The notes under the pieces were generated by a model. The model had not been told where the DNA came from and did not search any database. It worked only from the letters and a program-made list of their open reading frames with translations. This document shows positions 8,727 through 15,068 of a DNA stretch of 64,000 nucleotides, one piece after another. The stretch covers positions 1,550,001 through 1,614,000 of the forward strand of contig NZ_CP046244.1 of the NCBI RefSeq assembly GCF_009735625.1. Reading direction: 5' to 3'. Position 1 is the stretch's first letter. Every line of letters starts with the position of its first letter. The position numbers and the translations under genes were made by a program. This DNA comes from Moorella glycerini. GTDB lineage: Bacteria; Bacillota; DSM-521; Neomoorellales; Neomoorellaceae.

Positions 8727-8760
8727 AAAAGCCCGGTGCTGTATCAGCCCGGGCTTTTTT
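8727..8760 (+). terminator. Rho-independent terminator
   Basis: AAAAGCCCGG (8727-8736) pairs with CCGGGCTTTT across an 11-12 base loop and ends in TTTTTT. Confidence 0.85.
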
Positions 8761-8783
8761 AAACTAAATGGAGGCTTAAGCTG

Positions 8784-10448
8784 ATGTCCCTGCGGCGCCG
8801 TTATATCCACCTCCACCGTTACCGCCAGGTAGTGAATGTCCTGGCCCGCTATGGTTTTGGCTATCTCCTTGACCAGCTGGGGTTGGGCGAGCTAATCTTA
8901 AGGCGACCGCGGCGGGAAGCCCCCTTATCTCCCGGAGCGCGCCTGCGCCTGGCCCTGGCTGAACTGGGTCCTACCTTTATCAAGCTGGGGCAAATTTTGA
9001 GCACCCGCCCCGACCTTTTGCCAGCGGATATCATTGCCGAGCTGGCCCGCCTCCAGGACCGGGTGCCGCCCTTTCCCTTCGCCGCAGTTCAACATACGGT
9101 AGAAAAGGAGCTGGGCCAGCCCCTGGAACAACTCTTTCGCGAATTTGATCCCGAGCCCCTGGCGGCCGCCTCCATTGGCCAGGTACACCGGGCCACCCTG
9201 CCCGGGGGCAACCAGGTCATCGTTAAGGTCCAGCGGCCGGGCATAGCAGAACAGGTGCGGGTGGACCTGGAAATTATCTTCGACCTGGCCCGCCTGGCCC
9301 AGCGCCATACGGCTTACGGCCAGATCTATGACTTCACCCAGATGGTAGACGAATTTGCCCGCGCCATGGAGGGAGAACTGGATTATACCCGGGAAGGCCG
9401 CCATGCCGATCGCCTGCGGGAAAACCTGGCCGGCAACCCCCAGGTCTATATTCCGGCCGTTTACTGGGATTATACCACTGTGCGGGTGCTGACCCAGGAA
9501 TATGTAGAGGCGGTAAAACTAAACGACCTGGAAGAAATAGACCGGCGGGGTTATGACCGCCGGCGGATAGCCACCAATCTGGCCCGGGCCATTTACCAGC
9601 AGGTCCTGGTGGATGGCTTTTTCCACGGCGATCCCCACCCGGGGAACCTGGCGGTACTGCCGGGGGAAGTGATTGTCTTTATGGATTTTGGCCTGGTGGG
9701 GGCTTTAAGTGAGGAGCGCCAGGAGCAGTTTATCAACCTGATGCTGGGCATCATCCGCCGCCGCAGCCAGGATGTCCTGCGGACCATTTTGGCCATGGGC
9801 GTGGTGCCGGACGGGGTGGATAGGAATGCCCTGAGGCATGACATTGAAACCCTGCGCGATCGCTATTACCACCTCGCTTTAAGCCAGATCAGCCTGGGCC
9901 GGGCCGTTGAAGAGCTGCTGCAGCTGGCCTTCAAATATCGTTTACGCCTGCCGCCGGAACTAACCCTGCTGGCCAAGACCCTTATTACCCTGGAAGGCCT
10001 GGCCCGGGAATTGGACCCCACCCTGGAGCTCGCTGAACTGGCCGAGCCCTATGGCCGGGAACTCTTACGCCGGCGCTTTAGTGCCGGGGCCCTCTGGCAG
10101 GCCCTGGCTGATAACCTGTCTTCCACGTGGGAGATGCTGCAGCACTTGCCCCGCCAGTTCCAGCATATAGTGGAAATGCTGGAAGGGGGAGAATTAACTC
10201 TTAAAATTGAACTCCTCAATTTACGCTCCCTGGTGCGGCAGATTGACCGGATTATTAATAAACTAACCATGAGCGTAGTCCTGCTGGCCTTCAGCATCAT
10301 CATGGCCAGCCTGATTATCAGTACGGCCCTGGGAGCGCCCGGTACCAGCCTCTTTTTCCGCCTGCCCACCCTCGAGATTGGTTTTGGCGCTGCCGGTTTA
10401 ATGCTTTTGTGGCTGCTGGTGGCCATGTGGCGGGGTAGTCGTGATTGA
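8784..10448 (+). CDS. UbiB/AarF/ABC1 family atypical kinase
   Basis: 554 residues. The family signatures are visible: KLGQ in the N-terminal extension (about 66-69), the Ala-rich loop AAASIGQVH in place of a glycine-rich loop, VKVQRPG with the ATP-contacting lysine, the catalytic loop HGDPHPGN and the metal-binding DFG in MDFGLVG. Two hydrophobic segments close the protein (SVVLLAFSIIMASLIIS and GAAGLMLLWLLVAMW), typical of membrane-tethered UbiB. In other bacteria such proteins support isoprenoid quinone synthesis or lipid handling. In an acetogen-like anaerobe the partner would more likely be menaquinone or another prenyl lipid, which is inference. ATG 8784 has GGAGG ten bases upstream. Confidence 0.9.
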   Translation: MSLRRRYIHLHRYRQVVNVLARYGFGYLLDQLGLGELILRRPRREAPLSPGARLRLALAELGPTFIKLGQILSTRPDLLPADIIAELARLQDRVPPFPFAAVQHTVEKELGQPLEQLFREFDPEPLAAASIGQVHRATLPGGNQVIVKVQRPGIAEQVRVDLEIIFDLARLAQRHTAYGQIYDFTQMVDEFARAMEGELDYTREGRHADRLRENLAGNPQVYIPAVYWDYTTVRVLTQEYVEAVKLNDLEEIDRRGYDRRRIATNLARAIYQQVLVDGFFHGDPHPGNLAVLPGEVIVFMDFGLVGALSEERQEQFINLMLGIIRRRSQDVLRTILAMGVVPDGVDRNALRHDIETLRDRYYHLALSQISLGRAVEELLQLAFKYRLRLPPELTLLAKTLITLEGLARELDPTLELAELAEPYGRELLRRRFSAGALWQALADNLSSTWEMLQHLPRQFQHIVEMLEGGELTLKIELLNLRSLVRQIDRIINKLTMSVVLLAFSIIMASLIISTALGAPGTSLFFRLPTLEIGFGAAGLMLLWLLVAMWRGSRD

Positions 10449-10494
10449 ATAATGTCTCCTGTTAAGGCGAACAATGGAGGTAAAAAGCGGGGGG

Positions 10495-10755
10495 ATGGCC
10501 ATGCCTTACAGGATAACCAATGCCTGCATTGCCTGCGGCGATTGTACGGTGGTTTGCCCCCGGCAGGCCATTACGGAGGACGGCAGGCCCCATGATGGTG
10601 GCGGCAGCAATTCCTGGGAAGGAGTCGCACCCGGGGGGGTTAGGAACAGTTCCCCTGGCAGTCCGGCCGCTTTTTTCCGGATAACGGCTGACTGTGATGC
10701 TTGCGGCTGCTGCCGGGAGGTTTGCCCGGCCGGGGCCATTATCTGGGAGGATTAG
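10495..10755 (+). CDS. 2[4Fe-4S] ferredoxin-like protein with an internal insert
   Basis: 86 residues. Two canonical cluster motifs are present, CIACGDCTVVCP and CDACGCCREVCP, each of the CxxCxxCxxxCP form, so two 4Fe-4S clusters are expected. Clostridial ferredoxins space these motifs by about 25 residues. Here an extra Gly/Ser/Pro-rich loop (around HDGGGSNSWEG) lengthens the gap. Its likely role is low-potential electron transfer. The start is either ATG 10495 or ATG 10501; GGAGG at 10476-10480 is somewhat distant, and ATG 10474 overlaps that SD. It follows the UbiB gene by under 50 bases. Confidence 0.85.
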   Translation: MAMPYRITNACIACGDCTVVCPRQAITEDGRPHDGGGSNSWEGVAPGGVRNSSPGSPAAFFRITADCDACGCCREVCPAGAIIWED

Positions 10756-10849
10756 GCGGGCGGGAGTATGGAGCAGACAAAATTACTGTTGCCAGGCAGG
10801 AAAATAGCTTTTTCTGGCGAAAAGGAATAACGTTCCAGGGGGTAGCGGT

Positions 10850-11692
10850 GTGCGGCGCAAAGAATGGCTTGACTACCTGGGCATTACAACCGGCACCTTG
10901 ATTACCGCCCTGGGACTGGTGCTTTTCCTGGTTCCCAATAAAATTGCCGCCGGCGGCGTCAGCGGCCTGGCCACGGTGCTCCATTATGTCTTCGGCTGGC
11001 CGGTAGGCCTGACCATGCTGGCCCTCAATATCCCCCTTTTCCTGGCCGGGCTGAAAGTCCTGGGCTGGAATTTTGGCCTCAAGACCCTCTACGGTACCCT
11101 TATGCTTTCCGTATTTACCGATGCCCTCACCCTGTGGCTCCATGCGCCCACGGCCAATGCCCTGCTGGCCTCTATTTACGGCGGCCTCATGAGCGGTGTG
11201 GGGCTGGGAGTTGTTTTCCGCTCCGGCGGGAGCACCGGTGGTACCGACCTGGCGGCCCTCCTCTTTGGCCATTTTCTCCATATCAGCTCCGGGGTGGGCT
11301 TGCTCCTGGTTGATGCCCTGGTAATCAGCCTGGCGGGCCTGACCTTTAATGTAGAACTGGCCCTGTATGCCCTGCTGGCCCTAATTTTAACCAGCCGGGC
11401 CATTGATGCCATCCAGGAGGGCAGCGGCTATGCCAAGGCAGCTATCATCATTTCCGACCATGCCGAAACCATAGCCCGGCAGGTAATGGAGCAGCTGGAT
11501 CGCGGCGTAACCGGCCTGGCTGGCCGTGGGCTGTATACGCGCCAGGAACGGGAAGTTTTACTGGTGGTGGTGCAGCGGTCCGAGGTCAGCCGCCTTAAAG
11601 CGCTGGTGGCGGCCATTGACCCGCGAGCCTTTGTCATTGTCAGCAATATCCATGAAGTTCTGGGCGAAGGTTTTCGCCAGTGGAGGAGATGA
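10850..11692 (+). CDS. YitT family membrane protein (DUF161/DUF2179)
   Basis: 280 residues. The first 180 contain five or six hydrophobic membrane segments, with the family hallmark FRSGGSTGGTDLAA between them. The last 80 residues form a soluble cytoplasmic DUF2179 domain (GYAKAAIIISDHAETIA to HEVLGEGF). YitT proteins are widespread in Firmicutes and some affect siderophore or xenosiderophore transport, but a general function is not established. GTG 10850 follows CCAGGGGG. The stop overlaps the next start (TGATG at 11690-11694), so it is translationally coupled to the transketolase N-terminal gene. Confidence 0.9.
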   Translation: MRRKEWLDYLGITTGTLITALGLVLFLVPNKIAAGGVSGLATVLHYVFGWPVGLTMLALNIPLFLAGLKVLGWNFGLKTLYGTLMLSVFTDALTLWLHAPTANALLASIYGGLMSGVGLGVVFRSGGSTGGTDLAALLFGHFLHISSGVGLLLVDALVISLAGLTFNVELALYALLALILTSRAIDAIQEGSGYAKAAIIISDHAETIARQVMEQLDRGVTGLAGRGLYTRQEREVLLVVVQRSEVSRLKALVAAIDPRAFVIVSNIHEVLGEGFRQWRR

Positions 11693-12513
11693 TGGGTTTG
11701 ACAGCAGATTTTCCAGAGTTAACGGCAACGGCGCGTCGGCTGCGGCGGCACATCATCAGGATGGTTGGCGCGGCCGGTTCCGGCCACCCCGGCGGGTCTT
11801 TATCGGCGGTAGAAATTATGACGGCCCTCTATTTTAAAGTCATGCGCCTGGACCCGGCCCGGCCGGACTGGCCGGAGCGGGACCGGTTTGTCCTTTCCAA
11901 GGGCCATGCCGCCCCGGTCCTTTACGCTGCCCTGGCGGAAAGGGGCTTTTTCCCGGTGGAAAGGATCACCACCCTGCGCCAGCTGGGCAGCCCCCTGCAG
12001 GGCCACCCGGACCGTAAAGTCCTGCCGGGAGTGGAGGTTTCCACCGGTTCCCTGGGCCACGGCCTGGCCGTAGCCAACGGCATGGCCCTGGCCGGCCGCC
12101 TGGACGGGCGGGATTACCACGTCTATGTCCTCCTGGGCGACGGCGAACTGGAAGAAGGCATGGTCTGGGAAGGGGCCATGGCCGCCGCCCATTATCACCT
12201 GGACAACCTGACGGCCATTGTCGATCACAATCATCTCCAGATTGACGGCCGGGTAGAAGACGTCATGTCACCGGAGCCGGTGGCTGATAAATTCCGCGCC
12301 TTTGGCTGGGAAGCAAAGACCATTGACGGCCACGATTTCGGCCAGATCCTGGCCGCCCTGGCCTGGGCGCGGCAAGTAAAGGGTAAACCGGCGATTATTA
12401 TCGCTGAAACCATCAAGGGCAAAGGGGTCAGTTTCATGGAAAACGAGGCCGGCTGGCACGGCAAAGCCCCGAAACCGGAAGAAGTGGAAAAGGCCCTGGC
12501 CGAGCTGGCCTGA
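11692..12513 (+). CDS. Transketolase, N-terminal (thiamine diphosphate-binding) subunit
   Basis: 273 residues, equal to the first domain of full-length transketolase. The ThDP and Mg binding motif is visible as GDGELEEGMVWEGAMAAAHYHLDNLTAIVDHN (GDG then about 30 residues to N). GSGHPGGSLS and GSLGHGLAVANG provide substrate and cofactor contacts. Together with the C-terminal gene at 12772 it would form the two-part enzyme that moves C2 ketol units between sugar phosphates in the non-oxidative pentose phosphate pathway. Of two adjacent ATG codons, 11692 has the better spacing (five bases) from GGAGG. Confidence 0.95.
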   Translation: MGLTADFPELTATARRLRRHIIRMVGAAGSGHPGGSLSAVEIMTALYFKVMRLDPARPDWPERDRFVLSKGHAAPVLYAALAERGFFPVERITTLRQLGSPLQGHPDRKVLPGVEVSTGSLGHGLAVANGMALAGRLDGRDYHVYVLLGDGELEEGMVWEGAMAAAHYHLDNLTAIVDHNHLQIDGRVEDVMSPEPVADKFRAFGWEAKTIDGHDFGQILAALAWARQVKGKPAIIIAETIKGKGVSFMENEAGWHGKAPKPEEVEKALAELA

Positions 12514-12559
12514 CCGCTACCCCCATGGGCGGCTGACACCCGCCGCCGGTGATGGCTGT

Positions 12560-12745
12560 TAACGACGGTATGTCCCATAGACGCGAAAAGCAGGGTGCCG
12601 GTAAAAGAACCTGCGGGGTGAAGGCCTCCGGCACTCAATCTGGAGTAAGAAAGCTGTTGCTCATACAAGGGCGTACCCCTTGAGGGAGACGCGGAAGAAC
12701 AAGTAGGGTGAACAGGAAGCCCTTGAGAGATAATACCTTTAGCAG
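12560..12745 (+). repeat. Structured intergenic element, copy 2 (between the transketolase halves)
   Basis: The 258 bases between the two transketolase genes hold no gene. GGTATGTCC (12567-12575) can pair with GGGCGTACC (12669-12677), with G-U pairs where copy 1 has Watson-Crick pairs. GCAGG (12590-12594) with CCTGC (12609-12613) and GTGCCGG (12595-12601) with CCGGCAC (12628-12634) are both perfect and cross each other, the layout of an H-type pseudoknot. The stretch aligns with copies at about 5069 and 51359 through TGTCCC, GACGCGAA-AG, GCCGGTAAAAGAAC and GGGGTGA-GGC. A second GAGACGCG-AAGAACA-like stretch follows at about 12684. Confidence 0.6.
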
Positions 12746-12771
12746 GACACTATTATCGGAGGAAGATATAT

Positions 12772-13707
12772 ATGACCAAGATTGCGACCAGGGAAGCTTA
12801 CGGCAGGGCCCTGGTGGAGCTGGGACGGCAGAACAGCCAGGTAGTGGTCCTGGACGCCGACCTGTCCAAATCCACTATGACCCACTACTTTGCCCAGGAG
12901 TTTCCCGAGCGCTTTTTCAATATGGGTATCGCCGAGCAGAGCCTCATGGCCACGGCCGCCGGCCTGGCCTTGAGCGGCAAGATCCCCTTCGCCAGCACCT
13001 TTGCCGTCTTTGCCACCGGCCGCGCCTACGACCAGGTGCGTAACGGCATAGCCTATCCTAAAGTAAATGTTAAGATTGGGGCCACCCACGCCGGACTCAC
13101 CGTGGGGGAAGACGGGGCTTCCCACCAGGCCATCGAAGACATCGCCCTCATGCGCGCCATCCCCAACATGACGGTCATCGTCCCGGCCGACGGGGAGGAA
13201 ACCAGGCAGGCCGTCTTCGCGGCCGCCGCCCACCAGGGACCGGTGTACCTGCGCCTGGGCCGCCCGGCCGTGCCGGTTATTTACAACGAGAATTATCAAT
13301 TCCAGATTGGGCGCGCTCACACCTTGCGACAGGGAAAGGATGCGGCCATTATCGCCTGCGGCGTCATGGTCCATGAGGCCTTGAAGGCAGCGGAAGAACT
13401 GGCCGCAGCAGGCCTGGACGTCATGGTTGTTAATATGAGCACCATCAAGCCCCTGGACCGGGAGGCGGTCCTGGCGGCGGCAGCCACCGGGGCGGTGGTG
13501 ACAGCCGAAGAACACACCGTCATCGGCGGCCTGGGGAGCGCCGTCGCCGAGGTCCTGGCCACGGAAAAACCCGTCCCCCTGGCCATGGTCGGCATCCGCG
13601 ACACCTTCGGCGAGTCCGGCAAGCCGGACGAGCTGATGGCCAAATACGGCCTGACGGCAGCAGACATCGTGGCGGCGGTGAAGGGGTTAAAGGGAAAAAA
13701 GGATTAA
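12772..13707 (+). CDS. Transketolase, C-terminal subunit
   Basis: 311 residues, covering the pyrimidine-binding and C-terminal transketolase domains. Visible features are GIAEQSLMATAAGLALSG with the catalytic Glu that activates ThDP, the phosphate-binding GEDGASHQAIEDIALMR, and a C-terminal Rossmann-like part with EEHTVIGGLGSAVAE. The subunit pairs with the product of the gene ending at 12513. ATG 12772 follows GGAGG at 12759. The intervening 258-base element is unusual, since split transketolase genes normally abut. A strong terminator follows at 13803. Confidence 0.95.
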   Translation: MTKIATREAYGRALVELGRQNSQVVVLDADLSKSTMTHYFAQEFPERFFNMGIAEQSLMATAAGLALSGKIPFASTFAVFATGRAYDQVRNGIAYPKVNVKIGATHAGLTVGEDGASHQAIEDIALMRAIPNMTVIVPADGEETRQAVFAAAAHQGPVYLRLGRPAVPVIYNENYQFQIGRAHTLRQGKDAAIIACGVMVHEALKAAEELAAAGLDVMVVNMSTIKPLDREAVLAAAATGAVVTAEEHTVIGGLGSAVAEVLATEKPVPLAMVGIRDTFGESGKPDELMAKYGLTAADIVAAVKGLKGKKD

Positions 13708-13802
13708 AATCAAAGTCTCCCTGGAAGCCGCCCTCCGCCGGCGTCCCGGATAAACTGACTACCACAGTTGACTTCTGCGACTTAAAGAACCGCATCGACA
13801 TT

Positions 13803-13828
13803 AAACCGCCCCTTAGGGGGCGGTTTTT
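13803..13828 (+). terminator. Rho-independent terminator after the transketolase genes
   Basis: AAACCGCCCC, loop TTA, then GGGGGCGGTTTTT: a perfect stem with a T-tract. Confidence 0.9.
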
Positions 13829-14120
13829 ACTTTTAGCGTGGGGGCAATGCGCCCGCGTGGATGCCGGGACCGGGCCGGTGCCATGACGCCGGCGAGCCGG
13901 GGAGGCGTTTCGGGAATTAGTAGGAGCGCTGAAATAATATTGATAATTTGGAAAATATCAGGTGCAGGGGCTGGCAGGAGCGGTGAATAATGTGACGAGG
14001 TCTGTTTTTCGTTTGATCGACATGCCGCGCTTCCGGGAAGGAACGCCGGCGAACCGGGGCCGGGGGAACGACTGTCAATGACTGGTTGGGAATAGAACGG
14101 GATGGCTTAAAGAGTTACGA
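13829..14120. other. GC-rich intergenic region with a direct repeat
   Basis: No convincing gene is seen. ACGCCGGCGAGCCGGGG (13885-13901) recurs as ACGCCGGCGAACCGGGG (14043-14059), 16 of 17 identical, 158 bases apart. An imperfect palindrome, TGATAATTTGGAAAATATCA, lies at about 13940. The region marks the left edge of the accessory island. Confidence 0.4.
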
Positions 14121-14462
14121 TTATACATCGTCCGGGATCTGGAGGGCGGCGATAAAGGCGGCGATGTTTTTGGCCGGGACGCCGGTGCGCTCGGACAGCA
14201 GCTTGACCAGTGGGTCGGCGGCCAGGGAACGATAGCTGGCCAGGGGTAACGGGGCAGCGGCTCTTTCGACGCCCACCAGCTCGTCCAGGGAAACACCAAA
14301 GAGTCGGCTCAGCCTGACCAGCGTCTCCAGGCCGGGCTGCTTCGTCCCGCGCTCCCAGTTGGCGACAGTGGGACGCTCGACGCCGACCATCCTGGCCACG
14401 TCTTCCTGCCGCAGGCCCTTCCGCTGGCGCAGCTCCTTTAGCGACTCGCCGAACTTCAGCAC
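14121..14462 (-). CDS. XRE-family helix-turn-helix regulator
   Basis: 113 residues. The N-terminal 60 residues are a Cro/CI-type HTH: LKELRQRKGLRQEDVARMVG, then VERPTVANWERGTKQPGLETL, where the recognition helix lies. The remaining 50 residues (PLASYRSLAADPLVKLLSERTG and onward) are of unknown role. GTG at 14462 is chosen because a near-perfect GGAGGTGAT ends eight bases before it; the ATG at 14468 is too close to that SD. It is divergent from another XRE gene at 14598. The 15-bp palindrome at 14479-14493 sits just upstream of its SD and is a natural autoregulatory operator candidate. Confidence 0.9.
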   Translation of the reverse strand: MLKFGESLKELRQRKGLRQEDVARMVGVERPTVANWERGTKQPGLETLVRLSRLFGVSLDELVGVERAAAPLPLASYRSLAADPLVKLLSERTGVPAKNIAAFIAALQIPDDV

Positions 14463-14478
14463 GATCATCACCTCCAAA

Positions 14479-14493
14479 GTTTCTAATAGAAAC
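14479..14493. promoter_or_regulatory. Perfect 15-bp palindrome, putative XRE operator
   Basis: GTTTCTA-A-TAGAAAC is fully symmetrical about one base. Related GTTTCC half-sites lie at 14521 and 14544 around the divergent promoter, and TTGGAA (14503) with TTCCAA (14523) is another inverted pair. Binding by either XRE protein is inferred. Confidence 0.6.
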
Positions 14494-14513
14494 CTTATAT
14501 GTTTGGAATCCTA

Positions 14514-14543
14514 TTGACAAGTTTCCAACAGATTACATATAAT
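14514..14543 (+). promoter_or_regulatory. Consensus promoter for the rightward XRE gene
   Basis: TTGACA (14514-14519) and TATAAT (14538-14543) are both perfect, spaced 18 bases. GTTTCC half-sites lie immediately after each hexamer, a layout suited to repression. Confidence 0.8.
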
Positions 14544-14597
14544 GTTTCCAGACGGCACATCAGGGGATGAGCAGTACGAGAGAAAAGGAGGCAGCTA

Positions 14598-14843
14598 ATG
14601 CGCACTGCCCTGCGCAGGGTCCGGCTCCAGGCCGGCCTGACGCAATCCGAACTGGCCCGACGGGTTGGGTTGACGCGTGCTTCCTACACGAACATCGAGA
14701 AGGGGCGCAAAAACCCTTCCGTGGGCACCGCCCTCCGCATCGCCCGGGCCCTCAACCGGCCGGTTGAGGAGCTCTTCGCCGACGAGTCCCCTGCCGTCCA
14801 GGACGCCAGGAGCGGAAGGAGGGCGATGCGGGAGGAAGGTTGA
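14598..14843 (+). CDS. Small XRE-family helix-turn-helix regulator
   Basis: 81 residues, nearly all HTH: LRRVRLQAGLTQSELARRVG, then LTRASYTNIEKGRKNPSVGTA and RALNRPVEELF. The close match to the short phage- and plasmid-type regulators that activate or repress one divergent partner suggests a two-gene switch with the leftward XRE gene. ATG 14598 follows AAAAGGAGG at 14583 with good spacing. It has a perfect consensus promoter. Transcripts may read on into the surface-protein genes downstream, because no terminator is seen before 15069. Confidence 0.9.
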   Translation: MRTALRRVRLQAGLTQSELARRVGLTRASYTNIEKGRKNPSVGTALRIARALNRPVEELFADESPAVQDARSGRRAMREEG

Positions 14844-15068
14844 ACGGGCTCCAGGTGCGTACCGTCGGAAGTAAATATTGCCGTTGCTGCCGCGGATTAT
14901 GCACAGGGCCGCGGCCTGCCCGGGGAAAGCTGGTGTGCCAGCCGGCGGGCCGGGCGCCGGTCCCGGCGGCGGCGATGCCCGGAGGAGGTGGGAGTAGCAA
15001 AGAGAGGGTAGATACGGGTGCACCGGTGACATCCATATCGAGGCAGCTAAATCTCAGCGAGGAGGGTA
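14844..15068 (+). other. GC-rich leader with serial hairpins before the surface-protein genes
   Basis: No gene is seen. GCCGCGG (14889-14895) pairs with CCGCGGC (14909-14915), and GCTGG (14929-14933) pairs with CCAGC (14938-14942). A GCCGGG/CCCGGC pair follows at about 14950-14970. There is no T-tract. It looks like a structured 5' leader rather than a terminator; no known riboswitch core is recognised. Confidence 0.4.

Noticed and set aside
13885-14059. Fourth copy of the structured leader element
   Set aside because: Only short GC-rich words are shared (CCGG, GGCGA); the TGTCCC and GCGAA-AG core is missing and no coding gene follows on the same strand.
14881-14995. Possible cyclic di-GMP-I riboswitch, because GCACAGGG is present
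   Set aside because: The conserved continuation (GCAAACC, then ACGCAAAGCC and the GGU-receptor side) is missing.
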